From Harmonia axyridis (Eukaryota > Arthropoda > Insecta > Coleoptera > Coccinellidae): a stretch of 64,000 nucleotides of DNA. Within the stretch, counting starts at the first letter, position 1; every line of letters begins with the position of its first letter. Below the pieces are notes generated by a model that searched no databases, was not told the DNA's origin, and worked only from the letters and a program-made list of their open reading frames with translations. The stretch is taken from assembly GCF_914767665.1 (NCBI RefSeq), contig NC_059504.1:4962501-5026500 (forward strand), read 5' to 3'. Made by a program: the position numbers and the translations under genes. Positions 63,817 to 64,000 of the stretch are shown in pieces.

Positions 63817-64000
63817 ATAGTTCAAGAAATGGGAATTTAGTTCACAATGAAAATACTGGAAGTTGATTAAAGTTTCTCGAAGTGATAGATTTGATGGATT
63901 GCTACCAAAACTCATTTATTGAAATTTGAATTTTCGAATATCTTTATGTCCCATTTCCAATCATCAATTGTAGTGTCATAAAATCAAAACACTCGAAAGA

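Overview
The window looks like animal, almost certainly insect, nuclear DNA: AT-rich, with introns, tRNA-Tyr genes that carry introns, many decayed Tc1/mariner, hAT and non-LTR elements, and a short TTAGG-type repeat. A beetle is my guess, at low confidence. There are no operons, phages or CRISPR systems.

The only host protein gene I can support is one long plus-strand gene that fills almost the whole window: a class C G-protein-coupled receptor of the GPR158/GPR179 (metabotropic glycine receptor-like) family, related to Drosophila smog/CG31660 and CG31760. I reconstruct ten coding exons between 1906 and 63816 whose splice phases all agree, giving about 671 residues. They encode, in order, a signal peptide, a Cache-like ectodomain, a Cys-rich EGF-like stalk, seven transmembrane helices and a cytoplasmic tail with a short predicted coiled coil. 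The introns (0.5 to 18.6 kb) hold about 97% of the span. Upstream of the gene lie two convergent tRNA-Tyr genes.

The introns are a record of mobile DNA. (1) Six copies of one roughly 0.9-kb Tc1/mariner-type element (here family M); four share the same internal deletion. (2) Other DDE elements: a Tc1-like copy broken by a SINE, several mariner types, a fold-back Tc1 fragment, a hAT remnant and a THAP-domain element. (3) Three 3' pieces of an R1/I-type LINE, one flanked by 164-bp direct repeats, plus an RTE-like LINE. (4) A family of about 580 bp with terminal inverted repeats (MITE-1), present as two full copies and three ends. (5) Large fold-back and hairpin repeats, a 31-bp hairpin minisatellite inside a MITE, and a probable solo LTR.

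The observations most worth a second look are: four hammerhead-ribozyme-like core motifs (CTGATGA, stem, GAAA) at 6006-6030, 40178-40202, 49211-49233 and 62764-62805; a copied 3' end of coding exon 6, with its splice donor, 1.4 kb downstream of the original; the very long target duplication around a LINE copy; and opposed M elements flanking exons, which could pair in the pre-mRNA. All identifications come from reading the sequence; no database search was run.
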